Source: Alternaria dauci (lineage: Eukaryota > Ascomycota > Dothideomycetes > Pleosporales > Pleosporaceae). From it: 64,000 nt of DNA. Made by a program: the position numbers and the translations under genes. Under the pieces are notes generated by a model, which saw only the letters and a list, made by a program, of their open reading frames with translations, was not told the DNA's origin and made no database searches. This document shows positions 10,308 to 21,517 of the stretch, one piece after another. The stretch lies in contig NC_091278.1 of assembly GCF_042100115.1 (NCBI RefSeq), forward strand, positions 2,480,001 through 2,544,000. The letters run 5' to 3'. Position 1 is the stretch's first letter. Every line of letters begins with the position of its first letter.

Positions 10308-11953
10308 ATGCGCTTTCTTGAGCTCAGAGGCAAGAGCCTCATTGCGGTTATTCTGTTGACCTCTGGTCTTGACTTTCTGCTTTTCGGATGTAAGCTTGAA
10401 GTCAACCATGTTCCACTGTGGCCATGATATCTAACGCGACTCAAAGATGACCAGGGACTCTTCGGCGGCATTCTGGGCGGCCAGCGCTTCAAAGACACCC
10501 TTGGCAATCCCAACCCAACCATGACCGGCCTGGTCACAGCAATCTACGATATCGGCTGCGCTCTCGGTGCCGTTGTGGCCTTCGTCTTCGGCGAGCGCAT
10601 CGGACGCAAGCGTTCCATCATCCTCGCTAACCTCATCGTCGTAATCGGTGCTGCTATCCAAACTGCCAGTTTTGAATACTGGCAGATGTTCGTCTCGCGC
10701 ATCATCGGTGGCATTGGTGTCGGGCTGTCCACGGTTGCAGTTCCAATCTTGCAGTCGGAGACATTACCTGCGCACAACCGTGGTTCGCTTCTTGTCGTTC
10801 AGTCCGCTTTGATCATCATTGGAGTTGCTATCGCGTCTTGGCTGTGCTTTGCGACACTGTATGCTGATAGCTCGCTGCAGTGGCGCTTTCCTGTCGCTTG
10901 CCAAATATTGTTCTCACTGCTGGTGTTGGCGCTTTGCCCATTCTTGTGCGAGACACCAAGATGGTTAGCATCACGCGGACAGATTGACGAGGTACGTAAT
11001 CTAGCGCATGATGAACAAATCGACCCTAACGCAGTTCGCAGGCGAAGTACACTATCAGTCGACTTTTGGACAAGCCACTGGACGACGAGGAAGTGCAAGG
11101 CCAACTCCAGGAAATCCTTGATGCGATTGCAGCAGAGAGCAGCGAAGAAGAACCCACCTGGGGCGAAGTCTTCAGCAACGCAACAAAGACTCGCAATCTA
11201 CACCGTGTCCTTCTCGGAATGGGACCTTATATGATGAATCAGTGGAGTGGCATCAACGCCCTGTGCTACTACCTAGCCTATATCCTCCAGCAGTACCTCG
11301 ATTATTCGCCAAGCATGTCCCTTATCCTTGCCTCGGTGGCCTTCACTCAGTACGCCGTGTTCTCATGGCCGCCATACTTTTATATTGACAAGATTGGGCG
11401 CCGATGGTCCGTAATAGGCTCATCAGCCGGCTGCGCTGCATGCATGGCCATCATCGCTGGATGCCTGGCTAAGGACAGCTATGCTAGCGCCGCCGCAGCA
11501 GTCGCCTTCATCTTCTTGTATCTCGACTGCTTCACCCTTGGCATCTTGCCTGTATCTTGGTCCTACTCAGCCGAGATCCAACCTCTCCGTGTCCGTAACA
11601 AAGCGACAGCCGTTGGTGTCTTCTCGCATTGGATGTCAAACTTTGTCGTTGTAATGGTAACTCCCATTGGTCTAGACAACATCCGCGGCCATTACTTCTG
11701 GGTCTGGGCTGCTGTTTGCGCATCCTTTGTACCGCTCACCTATTTCTTTGGTGTCGAAACGTCTGGTCGCACACTCGAGCAGATCGATATCATGTTCTAT
11801 GAGCAGCCGAGGTTATGTATGGGACTCAATCCAGAGAACCGAAGGGTTGTAAGGGCGAGCAAGTCAGATGAGGAGAAGAGATACAGAGAGTTTGCGCATG
11901 TCAACGAAAAGAATCAGGCGGTCATGGCGGAGAGGATGAGCGACGGCGATTGA
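10308..11953 (+). CDS. MFS sugar transporter
   Basis: Proton-coupled hexose/disaccharide-type permease of the plasma membrane. Three exons (10308-10389, 10447-10991, 11042-11953) give 512 residues. Splicing of the 57-nt intron restores LLFGYDQGLFGG, the helix-1 signature. The 50-nt second intron rejoins DE to AKYTISRLLD. Other hallmarks are GERIGRKR after helix 2, SRIIGGIGVG in helix 4, CETPRWL (the PESPRWL position) before the central loop, QWSGINALCYY in helix 7 and DKIGRR after helix 8. Twelve membrane helices are expected. The ATG at 10308 opens a short cytoplasmic N terminus (MRFLELRGKSL) typical of fungal members. The substrate cannot be read from sequence. It sits next to another transporter gene in a region with accessory character. 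Confidence 0.9.
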
Positions 11954-12985
11954 GAAGTTCAGTACGCTTTATGAGAGGCTGAAGGGAGTAACCATGTCTG
12001 ACATTGACAGATTTGAATACGTTGCATCGATGTAACTCGCTTGCTTCATGAGTTATTGAGCTTATCCGCTTTCTTCTCTTCCTTGATGCGAGAAACAATT
12101 CTCAAGCATTACCCATATACTCCAGTCGTCTGTTGAAACACTCCGATCCTGTTTACAATATAATGGTCCAAGCCTTCTCTGTGCTGTAAGAACAAGAGTG
12201 CGACATCAACTCCGTTGCACAGGTCGCGGGACTTTTAGCCTGTCACATCGTCATCAGAATATCCCTCCAGAACTAGGGCGAAGATTTATACTCCAGCGAC
12301 TCTTGATGTTGAGGGCCTTGATGGCTCACGCTGAGAGACGCGTATGTATGGGCTACTGAGCAGTGACATAGAATCCATTGCATGTACGACTGGCGAATCT
12401 TGGTGAAAACCGAGACACGACGCGTGGCGAGTGAGCCGTTTGTGTACGTTCCGCAAGGTGCCACGAGCTGGTAACACATTGAGCATTGCGATGTTCTTGT
12501 TTCTAATGCGGTAAGCTGAAACCAACAACGTTGAAACACTCCAACTGATACCCCGCGAGATGGAGAGTAACCGAAACCTTACTACGGTTTAGGCTCTTTA
12601 GGGGTTCACAGGCCAAGTACGCTTGCATAAACCAAGGGCTGTTGACACAGCTGACAACATCGGCAACCCTGTGCAGTGGATGCGGTAGGGTGCCAGATAG
12701 ATCTGATGGAGACCGATAGACAGTTACCTCCTTGTGTAGTTTCCAATGATTGCGCCGTATAATGCAATTGATAGTAATAAGGTAGTGTGCTTAGCAGGGA
12801 TGTATTGGCAGATTATACCTAGGTAGTTTCCAAGTACCTGTGCGCCCGAGTCCGCCAGCTGTAAACCACCGAAACGTGAGAGCATGTTGCGAGTAAGCAT
12901 AAACGCACAATGTACACATAAAATCTCACGTTCCCCGCATCCTCTTGAACAGCGTCCGTCTCGTACTTCACTCCATTACGGCACC
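11954..12985. other. Intergenic, no gene recognised
   Basis: About 1 kb separates two transporter genes transcribed in the same direction. No coding or RNA feature is supportable. Confidence 0.5.
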
Positions 12986-14082
12986 ATGATTTCCGCATCG
13001 CTGATAAACAACAATATATCCAAGGCTGCGAGCAAGACCGACGCCATTCTTCAAAACAATGCTGGTGTGGTACTGATGCTCTTGGCCCAAGTATGCTCCA
13101 CGATCATGGCGACATTGGGACGCGTCCTACAAACGGGTGGCAGCAGCGGCTCGGACACCAGATCGATCGGCACATCTGAAGTATGACAAGTCAATATCAT
13201 TCACTAGCTTCTTGTACTAATACTTTTCAGATACTCATCGTAATGATGCTGATCATCACCGTTCTTTCATGGACATACATACTTGTCTCTCCGGAAGTGT
13301 TCCCTGATGGGGTCTTCGGTCCCGCCAAACTGCGTCCACTACTCGTCATACGGGGCATCGCGGGTTTCTTCGGTATTTGGGGCTTCTACGTCTCCCTGCA
13401 GTACCTCGCAGTAGCTGAGGCAACTCTGATCAACTTCCTGGCGCCGGTTTTTGCCGCTCTTCTCCTCGGCTTGCTACCCGGCCAGCAGCGCTGCTCCGTC
13501 CCTCAAATGCTCGCAGCTTTAGTTGCGATTATGGGTTTACTCTGCGTCCTGCAGCCTTGGAATGCCCATGCGACGAACGCGTCCAAGGCATATGCGATGG
13601 CCGTTGGGGCCGCCCTGGTTGGTGTTGTCGGTGCCGCGGCCTCCTTCATGACGATGTCTTACCTAGGGGGCCACGTACACCCAATCATCACCGTTGCATA
13701 CTTCGCACCTACTTGCGTGGTACTCAGCGGTGCGTCGCTCATCATACAGCAAGAGAGCCTGAGCTTCCCGTCGGCCGCCATACCGTGGCTGCTCGTCTGC
13801 GCCATGGGTATCCTGGGATTCGCCAAGCATTCGCTCATGGCAGCCAGCTTGATGACTGGCGATTCAAAAAAAGCGCTTCACATCGTTTACGTGCAAGTCG
13901 TGTTTGCCATGGTAGCTGACAAGATTGTGTGGGGGCTGGTGCCGGGATGGTGGAAGTACGCCGGGGCGCTTTTGATCGTGGGCAGCGCGGTGTTTGTTGC
14001 AGTAACGAAGGAGGACCGAGGATACTCGCTTGTTAGAGAGATGGATGTAGAGGAGAAGATTGGGAATGAAGATGCCACCTAG
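12986..14082 (+). CDS. EamA/DMT-superfamily transporter
   Basis: Two exons (12986-13180 and 13231-14082) encode 348 residues. The 50-nt intron runs from GTATGA to TTTCAG in phase. The protein is almost wholly hydrophobic, with about ten predicted helices in two EamA repeats. The first repeat has the family pattern RGIAGFFGIWGFYVSLQYL, then AEATLINFLAPVFAALL. The second has HPIITVAYFAP and the ending GALLIVGSAVFV. Fungal members are drug/metabolite-type exporters or nucleotide-sugar-like carriers of the plasma or Golgi membrane; the substrate is unknown. An in-frame ATG 102 nt upstream (12884) would add a basic leader with no family similarity, so I chose the later start. Confidence 0.8.
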
Positions 14083-14666
14083 ACAGCCTCTAGTGTTGAG
14101 CCAATTAGGTAGAGTCACGGACATGGGTTGAAACGAGCTAACGATTTTAAAAAGGAAAAATGTTTTTAGACATCTCTAAAAGATTAGATAGAAGCAAAAG
14201 AGAGGCTTCAAAAGACTAGATAGAAGTCAAATAGAAGTTCGAAATAGACAAATTAGAAGTAAATTACAGGTTTTGAATGGACTGAATAGAACCTTGGAAG
14301 TACCTTTAAGAATCAGTACTGTCATCATGAAACAATCGTGCACGCACTAGCTTCCCAGATTTATCCCCTGAAACAGCTGAAGCGACGTGCCTGTCGCGAA
14401 CACCTCCAGCAAGCTACCATCTCCTATGACCCACAAGTTGCTATACCTGGCAGTCCACATCGCCTCACAGCACCGCATCCACATCACGCACTACGTAAGT
14501 TTGAAAGTCTGCAGGATCTTAGTCTTCATTCAGCCTCTTCACAGGCCACTTTGGCATCGCAAGATGCAACCCATCCTTATCTCCCCACCTGGGCATCCTC
14601 TCTTAGAGGACCTCGGGACTCATCATGTCTGTCCGTTATGATCCGTCATACTTTGTCGTCGCACAC
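14083..14666. other. Intergenic with purine-rich repeats
   Basis: No gene. The segment 14145-14280 is strongly A/G-rich on the plus strand and carries repeated short words (see the repeat entry). The remainder looks like ordinary 3' flank. Confidence 0.5.
14178..14262. repeat. Degenerate TAGATAGAAG-type repeats
   Basis: The decamer TAGATAGAAG occurs at 14185-14194 and 14217-14226, with shortened copies ATAGAAG at 14231-14237 and TTAGAAG at 14253-14259. All are on the same strand within an A/G-rich tract. It may be a decayed tandem repeat or the edge of an old mobile element; neither can be shown here. Confidence 0.5.
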
Positions 14667-15309
14667 TCAGTACTCGGCATAGTATGCCCGTTTCATTCGC
14701 TTTCCTTTGCAATTCTCTGTTGGGTTGTTCCACTGCAGGTCGCGCTTGAAGTCATGCCAGGTGCCGGACGGAATGTTGCATTGGATATGTCCCATCTCTC
14801 CCGTGCCGTCGTTGACGTACCAGCAGTTGACGTGGTGCTCAATATCCACTTTGAACAAGTCCTAGCGTTGTGGTTAGTCTTGACTCTCACTGAAGTGTAG
14901 ACCGCAAGCACAGTCAGGACATCACATAATCCCGTCGCTAAGAGAATAGCGGGAAGAATTGCACCTACTGAAGTTGGAAAAGGCGGACTATCCACGTTGG
15001 CAGGCTTAGGATGAGGCCATAACTTAATCAGCTTGAATCGCTCGTCAAAGTCGCACAGCTTGACTGCAACGCCAAGAGGGCCCTGAAAGAGCCACCAGAA
15101 GCGGTTGCCTAGCATTTCGCCGAACACGAGTTGAAACGAACCGCCGCCCTTCACTAGTGTTAGTAGGAACTCTGGAGTCGCTGAGGGACAAAGAGTTGTT
15201 GTACCGCGAGTTCGGTGACATCGGAAGACGTAGACTGGGAGAAAGGCGAGGCTGCGACAACAGCCAACAGTCCGAGGACCCAGACAAGAATGGCAGAAGG
15301 ATGGATCAT
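14667..15309 (-). CDS. Small secreted protein, paralogue A
   Basis: Three exons (15309-15205, 15148-14969, 14861-14667) give 159 residues. The start MIHPSAILVWVLGLLAVVAAS is a clear signal peptide. Intron 1 (56 nt) contains a perfect TACTAAC branch site, and both junctions are phase 0. The mature part has four cysteines (VKLC, HVNC, HIQC, TENC), a FWWLFQGPLGVAVKLC block and a C terminus rich in Lys/Arg and Tyr. I do not recognise the family. It is paralogous to the gene 0.5 kb upstream: both have introns at matching places, a WW...FQGP.G.AV..C block and an NC.G.....YA.Y ending. Small size, secretion and even cysteine number suggest an apoplastic or effector-like role, which is inference only. 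Confidence 0.7.
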
Positions 15310-15796
15310 GTCGAATGTCTACGGGTTGCGGCTGAATGTGCTTCGTTAGCCCGAAGGTAGGTGTTGATGGTTTAGGAAGAGAGTTGAGACCTATCAGGGG
15401 CAGGTCTGCTTATGTAGAAAGAGGGCCGAGTGCCTGGACCCATCAGTGGAGGTTCTCACCAGTGAAGGTCGTGGACAAACGCGGTGGTTTAGTGGCTGCC
15501 TGGACAACGCATCGAAGCGGGCAAGACCGATTTCACTTGCCATTTTGGTGATAGGAATACGTAACGACATCCACTTGGACCACTCGTCGCCCATGGGTGC
15601 ATCACGGTGGTTGATTGCGCATGAGAAATACCAGCACGAACTAGGTCATTTGGACATGGACGCCCACGACTATCTTGTGTCGTTATATGCAATTATCTCC
15701 TGAGCCAGCGAATGGCATGCATGCAGGTGTGTTTTAGAAACATTGGCACTTCCGAACCCAGGCTTTTCTTGACCCAGCTTCTGAGCTCAGCCGCTC
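15310..15796. other. Intergenic between tandem secreted genes
   Basis: It holds the promoter of secreted paralogue A, including a TATA-like element and an upstream block shared with paralogue B, and the 3' flank of paralogue B. I see no gene. Confidence 0.55.
15409..15431 (-). promoter_or_regulatory. Putative core promoter of secreted paralogue A
   Basis: Reading the minus strand, ACTCGGCC (15431-15424) followed by CTC precedes a TATA-like TACATAAG (15416-15409), about 100 bp upstream of the start codon. The same arrangement occurs before paralogue B. Confidence 0.4.
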
Positions 15797-16426
15797 TTAG
15801 TACCTACAAGCGTACATACGATGGTAAGACCGACCGTTGCAGTTGATAACCCCTTTGTGGTACTCCGCATCTTGTTCACATGGCATAACCATCCAATCAC
15901 CACAAATCAGCTCCCCGACATCGCCGTTACCGTGCGTCCTCCACACGCAATCGTCATGACCCATCCACTCAAGAAGCTTGAGGTCCATCTAAAGACTTGT
16001 TGTCAGCAAATGCGTATCTCTACCATCCACCGGGAGTTGGCACCATGGAGATCAGGACTTACTGCGGGTGCACTTGGGGGATTGTCGATAGCGTCTCGCC
16101 CGTACTGATAGGGGCCCTTCATGGAGGCAAATTTGAATGGATCGGGATAGGTACAGGGCTGGACAGCTTGACCGAACGGGCCTTGAAACATTTCCCACCA
16201 GTATTCGGTACCTGATGCTCGCTTGAGAAGGATCTGAATGGAAGAATCACAAAAGTCCTTTGTTTGGATAAGTATGTAAGTTTCTCCGGGTGCTTGGAAT
16301 ACTCACCGAAGGGGTTTTGGTCGTATTGCTTGGTACCTGTGCGACGAGGTCTTCGGTAGGGTAAGCAGACGTCGCGCAGAGTAAGACAGCGATCATGCTG
16401 ATAAACAGTGAGGACAGCATGTTCAT
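15797..16426 (-). CDS. Small secreted protein, paralogue B
   Basis: Three exons (16426-16307, 16233-16063, 15988-15797) give 160 residues, close to the 159 of paralogue A. The signal peptide is MNMLSSLFISMIAVLLCATS. Intron 1 (73 nt) uses GTGAGT, although a GTACCA 30 nt earlier is also in phase and would remove ten residues. Intron 2 (74 nt) uses GTAAGT and TTTAG. Both are phase 0, as in A. The mature protein has six cysteines (QPC, DDC, LIC, MPC, INC, YAC) and the shared YWWEMFQGPFGQAVQPC block. A dibasic LLKR just before this block could be a Kex2 site. It resembles A most at the WW...FQGP block and in the last 20 residues. Family and function are unknown. Confidence 0.7.
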
Positions 16427-17434
16427 GGTTGTTGATATAGTCTTCAGTGTGCTTTTTGTTGCTTGTTCCTGTCAGTTGTGTGAGAAGGAAATATCACGTC
16501 AAGAGGAGAGCGAGTTCTTATAGTGAAGGCCGAGTAGGCCGAGCATGGTTGGGGAGCTGACACGTAGGCAGCAGACTACTCAAGTGCCAAACGACGCACG
16601 TATGGACAAGGCAAACGGGCGCGGCTCTTCAAGAGAAGTTGTACCAGGGTCCAGAAGCAAGCAGGGAATAGTGTTACGAATCGTGGAGACATTCGAATCA
16701 TTTTGTTCATCGTGTAAGTTGGCAGCCATCTATCTACCGGGAAGGAGTTTTGTTAATTGAACCCGTTACAAGGCGATCTGCTTTGTATGTTTACCTGGAT
16801 ACCGGTATACTCGACTCCCTGGCTATACGCATGAGCAATCTCTTATAGTCTGTCTCTCAGATGAGTCCGGTCGCTCTCCCGGCTATCCTCCTCTTCACTA
16901 TCTCGGATGCGTCGAGGGTGGGAGTCTCCTTTGGCATTGTGTTTGCGGCTATTCCAAGGATGAAAATGTAACAGGCGAACGTTCAGGCGCGAGAAGCCCC
17001 TAGTATACCCTTGTTGCAATTGGAGCTTTTCAGTGCGTTTCTGACTTGAGTAATGACACGGTCCTCTGACCGTCTTCCTGACGGGCACGATAAGTCGCCG
17101 ATGTATCCATTCTAGCTGTAATGCCAGTCGTGGAGGAACGCCCTCTCAAGCTGAGGCAGCTGTCTCACATCAACTCCAGCGAGGTAGATCTAAATCGGTC
17201 GCACTGCTTTCATTCCATGATGTGGGTAAACCCTGAAGCCGATAGCGTAGATCTTGTGATAGCGCGTCACTGTTTACGCGTGTTCCACGTGTTGAGAGCC
17301 CCACTTTTACCCTTCGTCGTGGCAACGTGCGCCGAGTGGAGCGCCTAATTTGGCAAACAACACGAGGGGCACATTCGTCGCGACAACAGCCAGTCTGTAG
17401 AAACACCAACGAAGCGACCAGACTGCATTAGTCG
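16427..17434. other. Intergenic, divergent promoters
   Basis: It lies between secreted paralogue B (minus) and the SNF2 gene (plus). Beyond the TATA region of B and an ACGCGT at 17276-17281, 154 bp upstream of the SNF2 start, I recognise nothing. Confidence 0.5.
16517..16535 (-). promoter_or_regulatory. Putative core promoter of secreted paralogue B
   Basis: Reading the minus strand, ACTCGGCC (16535-16528) and TTC are followed by a TATA box, CTATAAG (16523-16517), about 91 bp upstream of the start codon. This matches the arrangement before paralogue A. Confidence 0.5.
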
Positions 17435-20400
17435 ATGAGTCAAAGCACTCAGCGGAAACACCGTGCGCCGTTCCGACCGATCGACACCTTCTCCTCCGCA
17501 CAAAAGCCTGCCTTCAAGGCACCAGCGGCCACCAAGCACACATACACGTCGGACGATAGCGACTATCCCCACGAACAGTCGACTTCCCTACTCGGCGATT
17601 CGAGTAACCTCTTCGAAGATATTGAGAGCCCGGCGAGCCACACGAAGCAAAAGGCCGACCTCCAACACAGACTCAAGATGGTGCGTGAGCGAGAGCCTCC
17701 CATGGCTCCCCCACCACGAGATGGAGCAGCGCCCCCACCAAAGCCTCTGCAAGATGTCAGAAACGCAGCACCGCAGTTTGGAGAGACTAGCCCGTTGAGG
17801 AACCCTCTGAAGAAGGACCGGAGCAAAGACTTTGCCCACCTCTTCAACAAACCCAAGCCCGGACAGATGCGGCCCGAACATAGCCAGACGACCAAGCTAC
17901 CATCGCAATACTCTGCGCCTTCTAGGCCATCGCAGAATTCAGTCGCTAACGGAAGCACTGATACCCTGCAGCGACCCTTCAAGGTCCCGTCTATGTCGTC
18001 AGGTCCACGTTATAGCACAGCGTCTACCTCATCGACCGGTTCCGACGTCTTCGAAATTCCCGCCTCCCAGTTCCAGCCCAGGCCGTCTCAAGGCGGCCCT
18101 GTACCTATCGCCCGACCATACAACCCCGCACCCAAGACTAGCTTTCCACCTCCGCGGCCCGTCTATTCCTCCATGGGCCATGCCGATAACTTCGCGCCGC
18201 TGAATAAAGGAACACACAACCCGCTACAACAGGCACGTCAGACGGTGATATTGGACGACGAAGACAATTTCGATCCAGACGAGGTCATCCGAAGAGAAGG
18301 CAGTCGATTTGGCGCGCCAGATCCATACGCCTACGTTGACTCTGGTGCGGCAAGCGAGAACATCAAGGCGCTACTCGAGGGCGCTTTTGATGAGGAAAAT
18401 GAGAAGATCCCCAGGACGCGTCTTCGTAAGAAGAAGAAGCAACAAGAGGAGGACGCTGGTAATTCCCTAGCTGACCGGCTAAAAGCACTTGCCGTTAAGG
18501 ACGAGGAAGCTAAAGCGGAGGCTGAACCGGAAGAAGAGGAGGAGGAAGATGATGGCACAGTCGAAGGCCTCAAGGTGAAGCTGCTGCCTCATCAGGTCGA
18601 CGGCGTGGCTTGGATGATCGAAAAGGAGACGGGCAATCACAACAAGAAGGCCAAGTTGCCAAAGGGCGGTATATTAGCAGACGACATGGGTCTTGGAAAG
18701 ACTGTACAGTCCCTTGCACTCATTCTTTCAAACCCTCGACCGGAAAAGGGCGTAGAACCAGAGAACAAGAAGAACAAGATCTCCGATTCCACCGGCAAGG
18801 GCACCCTCGTCATTGCTCCACTAGCGCTGATCAAGCAATGGGAAGCCGAGATCAAGGACAAAGTCACCAAGTCACACGCCCTCAAAGTCCTCGTACACCA
18901 CGGCCCCAACCGCACAGAGTCAGCCGAGAAGCTGAAGCAGTATGACGTCGTCATCACCACCTTCAACAGCTTGGCGACCGACTTCGCGAAATGTGGTGAA
19001 GGCCCTGATGGTCTGAAGAAGGGGTGTTTCGCTGTGGCATGGTATCGCATCATGCTGGACGAAGCACATACCATCAAAAACCGTACCACCAAGATGGCCA
19101 AGGCTTGCTACGAGCTGCGCTCACACTACCGATGGTGCCTTACCGGTACACCGATGCAAAATAACATCGACGAGCTACAGAGTCTGATCAAGTTCCTTCG
19201 TATACAACCGTATTGTGAGCTCTCTGCTTGGAAAGATGCCATTGCGCAGCCAATGAAGAATGGTCGCGGTAACCTCGCCATGAAGCGACTACAGGTCTTC
19301 TTGCGTGCTTTCATGAAGCGTCGCACGAAAGATGTACTGCGAAAGGACGGTGCACTGAACTTTGGCGGCAAAGCCAAGGAGGGCGAGGAGCGACCAGCTT
19401 TCCATATTGTTGCACGAAACGTCGAGACCATCATAGGAGAGTTCACGGCCAAAGAGCGCATCTTCTACGACCGGTTACGAGACCGCACACAAGCCCGTCT
19501 AGACGAGATGATGGGTGGCGAGAAGCAAGATTACATTGGAGCCTTGGTGTTGCTCCTTCGTCTGCGCCAGGCTTGCAATCATCCAAATCTCACAAAGAGC
19601 AACGTCAAGGGTGACAAGGATGCTTTGACTACCGGGTCAAGCTCCAACGCTGCAGCTAGCCTTCAGACTCCTAGGAAGGCTGCAGCCAAGGACGACGCCG
19701 ATGATCTCGCAGATCTGCTAGGTGGTCTTAGTGTTGCGGCAAAGCGTTGTGACATATGCCAGAACCACCTCAATAGTGATAACACAGCTGCCGGTGGAGC
19801 GCGTTGCACGGAGTGTGAAGAAGATCTTCTAGGGTCTACTAGGAAGTCTAAGAAGTAAGCCGACGTTCAGTGGAATTTCGAAGATGGTGTATACTAACAC
19901 ATACTAGACACAAGTCGAAGAAAGACCGCAAGCACAAGCACAAGGATGGCAAGTCCAGGAAGCACCGCCAACCGAAGCCAGTCGTCGACTCCGATGACGA
20001 AGAAGAGGAGCCAAAACCAGCTGCTGCAAAGCATTCCCGCAATCGTCGCGTCGTTGTCGACAGTGACGACGAAGAAGAGGAGGGCGAGTGGCTCGTTTCT
20101 GAAGACCAGCAACATGCTGAAGACTTGGGCAAAGCTGGTGGCACCGACGATGAAAATGCCGAGGGTGGTGGTGACACACTTGCTACTGTAGACTCAGATG
20201 CATCCGCAGACGAGGATGAGAGCCGGAGCAATTTGGACTCTTTCGTTGTTCACGATACCGACAGCGAAGACGAAGCGCCTGTTGCTCGGAAGAAGCTATC
20301 CAAGAAGCCGCAAAAGGTCATCAGCCTTGACTCTGATGATGATGAAGAAGAAGCGGATAGCGAGGAAGTCGACAGCGAGAGCGGCAGTGATTCAGACGTG

Positions 20401-21249
20401 TCAGACTCAGAGTCCGACTCCGACTCAGAAGCCGCGGCCTCGGATTCCGAGACCTCAGAAGCGTCCTACAACGCCTCGGACCTAGTACCATCAACGAAGA
20501 TCCGGCAACTACTCGCCATCCTCGAGAAGGAGACCGATGAGCACAAGGTCATCGTCTTCTCGCAATTTACCTCCATGCTCGACCTCATCGAGCCCTTCCT
20601 GAAACGCGCTGGTTACAACTTTACCCGTTATGACGGTAGCATGCGCAACGATCTCCGTGAAGCAAGTCTACAAAAGCTACGCGAAGACAAGCGTACACGC
20701 GTCCTGCTCTGTAGTTTGAAATGCGGTAGTCTCGGTCTCAACCTCACAGCCGCAAGTCGCGTTGTCATCATGGAGCCCTTCTGGAACCCTGTAAGCACAT
20801 TTCTCAGCCTCGCTATTCCTAGAAGAATCCACTAACACATGCTCCAACAGTTCGTAGAAGAACAAGCCATCGATCGTGTCCATCGTCTCAATCAGACCGT
20901 CGACGTGACAGTCTACCGCCTCTCCATCCGCAACTCCGTTGAAGAGCGCATTCTCGAGTTACAAGAAGCGAAGCGTAAATTGGCAAACGCTGCTATCGAG
21001 GGTGGCAAGGCGATCAAGAACTTGACCATGAAGGATATGATGGCGTTGTTCAGTCGAGAGAGCGAGTATGATTGCAGGCATGATGATGATGCGAAGGATA
21101 TGGAGATTTATGGCAGGAGGAAGGTGTTGGATGGGGACGATGAGGATGAGAGAGGAGAGGAGGTTGTGAGCAAGAGTAGGAAGGCGGGGAGTTTGGGGTT
21201 TAAGAGGACGGAGAGGAGGGCGGAGGCGGGTGCTTATGGTCGACGTTGA
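17435..21249 (+). CDS. SNF2-family DNA-dependent ATPase, Rad5/Uls1 type
   Basis: Nuclear chromatin or repair translocase of 1,233 residues from three exons (17435-19854, 19908-20790, 20851-21249); both introns (53 and 60 nt) splice in phase. Residues 1-380 are disordered and Ser/Pro-rich. The ATPase lobe 1 begins near LLPHQVDGVAWM (about 387), with Walker A DDMGLGKTVQS near 415, DEAH near 541 and LTGTPMQNN near 570. A C-x2-C ... C-x2-C element (CDICQ ... CTEC, about 772-793) lies where Rad5-type proteins have a RING finger. A highly acidic, Lys-rich insert (about 810-985) separates it from lobe 2, which has VIVFSQFTSMLDLI, GSLGLNL and the DRVHRLNQ box split by intron 2. It is probably an Uls1/Rad5-like remodeller; exact orthology is uncertain. 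Confidence 0.88.
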
Positions 21250-21517
21250 TGCGGGTCTATTGGCGTGTTTGGGTAATGATGAATCACGGTTATGAACAGG
21301 AGTTAGGGTACAGGATGCCGAGCTTTGTCGATCTGTATGCCGTTTCTTGGTGTACTAGACGGAGATTCACGATATTGTATTGACGAAAGATATGTTCATG
21401 AATTGTCTGCGCTGAGCGATACCCCATGGTTTTGTTTGGCAGTGTTGACGATTGACTGCTGACAAGGGCTCGCATTGAGTCTCTCGCGTCGCTTTTGTCA
21501 TACTTGACTCTTCTCCT

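Noticed and set aside
10056..10409. Minus-strand open frame of 117 codons
   Set aside because: It overlaps the first exon of the sugar transporter, whose splicing restores a conserved helix; the antisense frame has no recognisable motif.
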